Source of the DNA: Paraglomus occultum
Lineage: Eukaryota; Glomeromycota; Glomeromycetes; Paraglomerales; Paraglomeraceae
Assembly (NCBI GenBank): GCA_910592205.1
Contig: CAJVPJ010000199.1
Location: forward strand, 1 to 35,579
Length of the DNA: 35,579 bases
Reading direction: 5' to 3'
The translations under genes were made by a program, and so were the position numbers. How positions within the stretch are numbered: position 1 is the stretch's first letter; every line of letters starts with the position of its first letter. Shown one piece after another: positions 32,411 to 35,579 of the stretch. The notes under the pieces are model-generated. The model was not told the origin of the DNA. It worked only from the letters and a program-made list of their open reading frames with translations, and did no database searches.

Positions 32411-32545
32411 CTAACGTGTAAAACACTGCGGAGCAGCACATTGTCCGCAGCCAGCACCACCATGTTGTCCGTAGCCAGCACCACCAACACCAATGTCCGT
32501 AACCGTCGCCAACACTACCAACATTGTCCCTAACCCCATCATTGT
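32411..32545 (-). pseudogene. Gly-rich repeat coding remnant
   Basis: Read on the minus strand, a short imperfect minisatellite encodes GVGGAGYGQHGGAGCGQ and ends in a Cys-containing tail with TAG at 32411-32413. Upstream the same kind of sequence continues only after a change of frame (DNVGSVGDGYGH), so the repeat is frameshifted. Gly/Tyr repeats of this type are common in secreted or RNA-binding proteins; I cannot tell which. It may be the end of the same locus as the minus ORF at 32592-33044. Confidence 0.35.
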
Positions 32546-32561
32546 CCAACCCCAAGGGAGA

Positions 32562-32574
32562 GGGGGGGGGGGGG
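32562..32574. repeat. Poly-G run (13 G)
   Basis: An uninterrupted G13 homopolymer, a likely site for length errors, lying between the two minus-strand coding-like segments. Confidence 0.8.
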
Positions 32575-32591
32575 ACCAGCGCCTAACAGCA

Positions 32592-33044
32592 CTAGTAGAC
32601 TTTGCTCATAATTGTCAATGTTGGCATTTGTCTACTCTTGATAGTGCGCGCTGCCTCAGCCGTAATATGCGTTCTCATATCGATTATCTCTCGAAGATGA
32701 GAAGCATCCGTTTTGCCGCCTCTGGCGGGGCCGGGGAGAGGAGGAACGGTATCTTCTTCACTTTCCCTCATGCCATCCGTTCCTCCTCCATCGTCCTTAC
32801 AGGTATCGGGGGACTTTTCAACTTGCAGTCCGTCCCTTTGGAATTGTCGGTGGGATGGCAGCTCCGCAGGGGATGTATTGAGCGAGAGATATCCCCATAC
32901 TTTTCTTCCGCCGCCGCCGCCGTAATGTTTCAACAATTCCTTATTCGTCTTTTGCCGTGCCGTCGTCTTTTCCGTCGGTCTTTCCGGCTTGCAAAGGTGT
33001 GGAAGAGATAATAAAAACGTTGGGAATTCTTGGGTGGTATTCAT
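32592..33044 (-). CDS. Longest minus-strand ORF of the eukaryotic-like part, function unknown
   Basis: This 150-codon frame starts with ATG and lies in a locally GC-richer stretch. The composition is that of a hydrophilic, disordered protein: Lys/Thr/Arg-rich (KPERPTEKTTARQKTNKELL), a Gly run from GGC repeats, then an acidic segment with PPLPGPARGG. A possible acceptor (TTCCACACCTTTGCAAG) lies about 18 codons in, so the first residues may be intronic. The opposite strand is also open (32493-33011, 172 codons), but it reads as Ser/Arg/Phe-rich and looks like its shadow. The Gly-rich remnant downstream may be its continuation. No domain is recognised. Confidence 0.35.
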   Translation of the reverse strand: MNTTQEFPTFLLSLPHLCKPERPTEKTTARQKTNKELLKHYGGGGGRKVWGYLSLNTSPAELPSHRQFQRDGLQVEKSPDTCKDDGGGTDGMRESEEDTVPPLPGPARGGKTDASHLREIIDMRTHITAEAARTIKSRQMPTLTIMSKVY

Positions 33045-34010
33045 AGACTTTTAGTTTTGAGGGTCGGTCTTTTAATGGTATTAGTCTCTTAAGAACAAAC
33101 AAACGTTCCTAAAGAATGATTACGCCGTCAGATATCGTATTAATATGATAACTCACATCATTACTTTATTAATCGCACTTCATAGAGATGCAACGATAAC
33201 CTTCGGAGACCAAGTCCGAGTTACACCAAATTCGGTACTACCTGCATTGATGCGTTTGCCTCTTTCCCAGATCTCCGATCTAAAAAGTTGATCGATCGCT
33301 CTTCTGTGTGATGTACGTTATACATATCATTTAGCAGCATATTATGTAATTTTACATGCGCTTTAATATGAGGTTGTCTCTGCATCGATCAAAACGAATT
33401 TATCAAAGTATAGAAATAGTGAGATGAGATAAGCTGGATACAGTAATGAGAAGTTACACTATCGATAACGAATCATTACACGCAGGCGACACAAACTTTT
33501 CTATCGATTACCCTTTCTAGAGTTATCGCGGTAAGATTATCGCGACAAAAACGACGCTGTTAGCCAATAGAATTAATTCCCGTGCTACAAAACCAACATT
33601 ATGAACTGCCCTCACATAATTAATTCTTCCATTGCCATGAAACCTAATCATACAACGTTTTAAACTTTGGCTATTTTCTATTACCTCCCTCATTAAAATA
33701 CATTCAAGTGATTAAGTTAGCAGCCAACAGTACTGTAATCCACAAATAGTTTTTTTAATTAATAAAAGTATATATCATCAATTATCTCTAACTATTACCA
33801 TAACCAGAACTTGAGATTACAAATAACCAATCCCAATAGGAAACTTCTTTTCACGTCAGAAAGAAAATTATCCAAATGGGGCAGACTGCAACAAAACCAG
33901 ACAAAGTGAACATTTATAAATGAGAGGCTGACTGTGATGTGGCTGTAAAATTGACCAGTGTGACTGATGACGTTTTGAAAAGTAATAATGGTGCTCATTC
34001 ATAACTTACG
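33045..34010. other. Stretch without recognised gene, contains or approaches the composition break
   Basis: AT-rich. A 67-codon minus frame (33795-33998) is hydrophobic and Phe-rich and lacks support. Somewhere between here and 34,110 the eukaryotic-like character ends and compact bacterial-type genes begin; no repeat or target duplication marks the edge. Confidence 0.35.
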
Positions 34011-34013
34011 GAC

Positions 34014-34041
34014 TTGTTAATTTTAATGCTCACTTTATCAT
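34014..34041 (+). promoter_or_regulatory. Possible sigma-70-type promoter
   Basis: TTGTTA (34014-34019) and TATCAT (34036-34041) are separated by 16 bases and lie about 70 bases upstream of the plus-strand gene at 34111. The match to TTGACA/TATAAT is fair, but such matches are frequent in AT-rich DNA. Confidence 0.2.
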
Positions 34042-34110
34042 ACCAGAATGTGATGAATATAAACCATAACAGGATTAATATAGGATTACCTCTATATAAA
34101 AAATATTAAT

Positions 34111-34371
34111 ATGAAACTAATTTACATCAAATCCACTATGGAACCCAAGAATTACAGCACTATTAGAAGCATCTTAAAAAAGGAACAAGGAGAGAAAATT
34201 GCGCCTTATGTTTTTAAAATCAATGACACCAAAATTCTTGAGGAATATCTAGATAAGGAAAAAATCACTTATGAAATTTACCAGGAAGAACGAAAAATAA
34301 TAAACCATAAACGAACCTTAACCTCTACTTATGATGAACCAAGAAAGAAACGAAAATTTGAAGAGAGTTAA
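34111..34371 (+). CDS. Small charged protein with basic C-terminal patch, function unknown
   Basis: This is an 86-residue protein starting at ATG, with a second ATG ten codons in (34138) as alternative start. It is Lys/Glu-rich, predicted mostly helical (ILEEYLDKEKITYEIYQEER), has no Cys or Trp and no membrane segment, and ends in PRKKRKFEES, a basic patch like a classical nuclear localisation signal. No in-frame TGA occurs. No Shine-Dalgarno sequence is evident. It converges on the 34440-35348 gene, and an intrinsic terminator follows. Codon use resembles that gene, so I place it in the same bacterial-type segment. No family is recognised; the basic patch could equally bind nucleic acid. Confidence 0.55.
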   Translation: MKLIYIKSTMEPKNYSTIRSILKKEQGEKIAPYVFKINDTKILEEYLDKEKITYEIYQEERKIINHKRTLTSTYDEPRKKRKFEES

Positions 34372-34384
34372 AGAAAGTAAGTTG

Positions 34385-34413
34385 AACAACAACAACAACA
34401 ACAACAACAACAA
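34385..34413. repeat. (CAA)n microsatellite
   Basis: Nine to ten CAA units between the stop of the plus-strand gene and the terminator. The Leu-run minus frame at 34318-34521 is its translation. Confidence 0.85.
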
Positions 34414-34419
34414 TTGATT

Positions 34420-34455
34420 GAAGAGACAAATAATTGTTACTATCTCTTCTTTTTT
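34420..34455 (+). terminator. Intrinsic (rho-independent) terminator
   Basis: GAAGAGA (34420-34426) pairs with TCTCTTC (34443-34449) and is followed by six T residues. It lies about 50 bases after the plus-strand stop codon, as a bacterial terminator would. The stop codon of the convergent minus-strand gene (34440-34442) lies within the loop. Confidence 0.6.
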
Positions 34456-35348
34456 ACCCTTTTTAATAGTACATAAACAAGACCTAGACCACATAACACC
34501 AACACTGTAAGCCCAAATCATAGTAAAAAAGACTTAGTATTAGCATCAATTCATTTATTGTTGCTTGTCTTAGTCTTTTCTTTGTATTCCTCAGCTGCTT
34601 TTGTGAAGTCTTCATCTTTTAAATCACTTACTTCTTGCTTGACATGATAAATATTAGGAGCTTGGAGATATTCAGTGCTTTTATAATCAGGAACAACTAG
34701 TATTTTGCTTTGATCATTAAAAAACTTGTTGCTTTCTTCAATAATAGCAGGGTTATCATCAATAAAAATATCAAAGTCTGGTCATTTTTCTTTTATTGTT
34801 TCATGTCTATGAGGAACTGCTTCTCCTTCGGAGTTAATGGTTAATTCTTTAAGTAAAAGATTGGATTGAGGAAACTTACCAAAACTATTAGCAAACTTTT
34901 TTTCTTTTCCTGGATTATTGTCAACACCAGTGCCACCTCTTTTATAAGAAGAAATTAAATTTAGCTGACTAATTAAACCTTCCTTTAAAGCCAAAAGCAA
35001 GTCATCTGCTATTGTAAGAAGTGGAGCTCGTGGATAAAATTCAGAACCAAACATTTCTACTTTGCTCTTTTTTAGTTTCTGGTCATCTAACTCGGCAGGG
35101 TCATTACTTACATAAGAGTATCGTTTTATTTTAGTGCCATGGAGTTTGTAGACTATTTTCACATTACTTCAAAAATGCTTAAAGAATTCAGCAAAAGACA
35201 ACTTTTTATCAGATATTTGGTAGACAATAAGAGGCTTTGAAGGTTGTAATACTTCGTCTCAGTCAGAAATAATTTTGAGTGGACGACCTTTTTCTTGGAA
35301 TTTTTGTTTGATTAATTCATAAAGAGAGTCAATTTTATTTTGATTCAT
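34440..35348 (-). CDS. HAD-like phosphatase-type protein with C-terminal membrane anchor; TGA read as Trp
   Basis: With TGA as tryptophan the frame runs unbroken for 302 residues from ATG at 35346-35348 to TAG. The five TGA codons are numbers 30, 60, 189, 266 and 277 (35259-35261, 35169-35171, 34782-34784, 34551-34553, 34518-34520). Under the standard code only 126 codons remain. Residues 26-33 (IISDWDEV) fit HAD motif I, DxDx(T/V), with D29 and D31 as predicted nucleophile and general acid/base; W30 is a TGA. Residues 193-200 (DIFIDDNP) fit the acidic motif IV. Residues 274-295 form one hydrophobic helix (FLLWFGLTVLVLCGLGLVYV), followed by a basic KRVKKKR tail, so the catalytic domain would be tethered to the membrane with the tail on the cytoplasmic side. 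It follows the next gene upstream by 24 bases on the same strand, perhaps as an operon. The HAD call rests on motifs only. Confidence 0.75.
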
Positions 35349-35372
35349 AAATTTATTTTAATAATAATATTT

Positions 35373-35579
35373 TTACTCATCAACATAAACTGGCTTTGGA
35401 CAAGTAATATCTTTGAATTCATCTCTAACAAATGGGCGAATATGATGATAAAGATATTCCTGCCTTTTGCAATCCAAAGGAGGAGGGGCTAGTACTAGGA
35501 TAGAAAAAGATTTAATTTCTTTGGTAATTTCAGAAACATTTGCTTTTCTGGTTTTCAATAAATTAAATTCAGTAAAAGC
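35373..35579 (-). CDS. C-terminal part of an unknown protein, cut by window edge
   Basis: The frame is open from the right edge (35578, reading AFTEFNLLKTRKANVSEITK) for 68 codons to TAA at 35373-35375. It contains a hydrophobic strand and a Pro turn (FSILVLAPPPLDCKR), then a Tyr/His/Arg-rich segment (YLYHHIRPFVRDEF) and a Cys-Pro near the end. The start lies outside the window, so the length is unknown. It is followed after 24 bases by the TGA-recoded gene on the same strand. No Trp or TGA occurs in the visible part. The family is not recognised. Confidence 0.6.
   Translation of the reverse strand, partial: AFTEFNLLKTRKANVSEITKEIKSFSILVLAPPPLDCKRQEYLYHHIRPFVRDEFKDITCPKPVYVDE

Noticed and set aside
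32493-33011. 172-codon plus frame, the longest standard-code frame in the window
   Set aside because: Its sequence mirrors the minus ORF and Gly-rich repeat; Ser/Arg/Phe/Leu-rich composition with a Gly run from the G13 tract looks like an antisense shadow.
34318-34521. 67-codon minus frame with a run of leucines
   Set aside because: It is the translation of the CAA microsatellite, and overlaps the end of the plus-strand gene and of the better supported TGA-recoded gene in another frame.
34782-35162. Standard-code 126-codon gene
   Set aside because: It begins at a GTG and ends at a TGA, and the same frame is coding on both sides. It is only the middle third of the 302-residue protein.
34440-35348. 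TGA as glycine (code 25, Absconditabacteria/Gracilibacteria)
   Set aside because: A glycine reading also keeps the frame open, so it is not excluded by the sequence alone. Trp fits better between motif residues and in the membrane helix, and few if any TGG codons occur in this gene while ordinary Gly codons (GGT, GGC, GGG, GGA) do.
1-35579. tRNA or rRNA genes
   Set aside because: No stretch combining an A-box/B-box or a tRNA cloverleaf, and no conserved rRNA core, was recognised. A covariance-model scan would be needed to exclude them.

Overview
The window falls into two parts of different character. Positions 1 to about 34,000 look like gene-poor eukaryotic nuclear DNA. The sequence is AT-rich by eye (not computed). 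No standard-code frame exceeds 172 codons, and the coding-like stretches are short, lie on both strands and are often flanked by GT...AG splice signals. Two candidate introns (10264-10338 and 28403-28477) are both exactly 75 bp. AATAAA signals, Class II transposon remains and minisatellites fit an invertebrate or other small-intron eukaryote. I cannot name the host.

Layout of the eukaryotic-like part: 0-10 kb is mostly featureless, with a few isolated candidate exons (about 1.4, 3.4, 5.6 and 8.8 kb) and a decayed coding patch at 7.6-8.3 kb. At 10.1-10.4 kb is a plausible two-exon gene end, followed at once by a degenerate tandem repeat (10.4-11.1 kb). At 13.3-14.4 kb and 17.7-18.1 kb are stop-studded coding-like stretches that I read as pseudogenes. 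At 20.4-21.8 kb (+) and 27.6-28.05 and 29.8-31.7 kb (-) lie diverged copies of one repeated gene-like unit, carrying a recurrent GTAAGT...AG intron and mostly broken frames. Between the arms sit two DNA transposons: a decayed pogo/Tigger-like element (about 23,984-24,663) with a CENP-B-type DNA-binding fragment, and a non-coding TA-flanked MITE (24,900-25,500). A spliced gene model lies at 28.37-29.14 kb, just beside a perfect 24-bp-stem hairpin. Near 32.4-33.0 kb are a Gly-rich coding remnant and the longest minus-strand ORF of this part.

Positions about 34,000-35,579 look bacterial. They hold three compact, intron-free genes, two of them convergent across an intrinsic terminator (hairpin plus T run). 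The central minus-strand gene (34,440-35,348) is open for 302 codons only if TGA is read as tryptophan. Five in-frame TGAs would otherwise break it, one of them inside a HAD-type DxDxV motif and another inside the C-terminal membrane helix. This is the code of Mycoplasma/Spiroplasma-type Mollicutes (table 4), also found in many mitochondria. The simplest readings are a mollicute-to-host DNA insertion or a chimeric host/symbiont contig. The edge of this segment lies somewhere between about 33.0 and 34.1 kb and cannot be fixed by eye.

No rRNA, tRNA or CRISPR array was recognised. Most eukaryotic-side gene calls are tentative because no protein family could be recognised except the transposase fragment.
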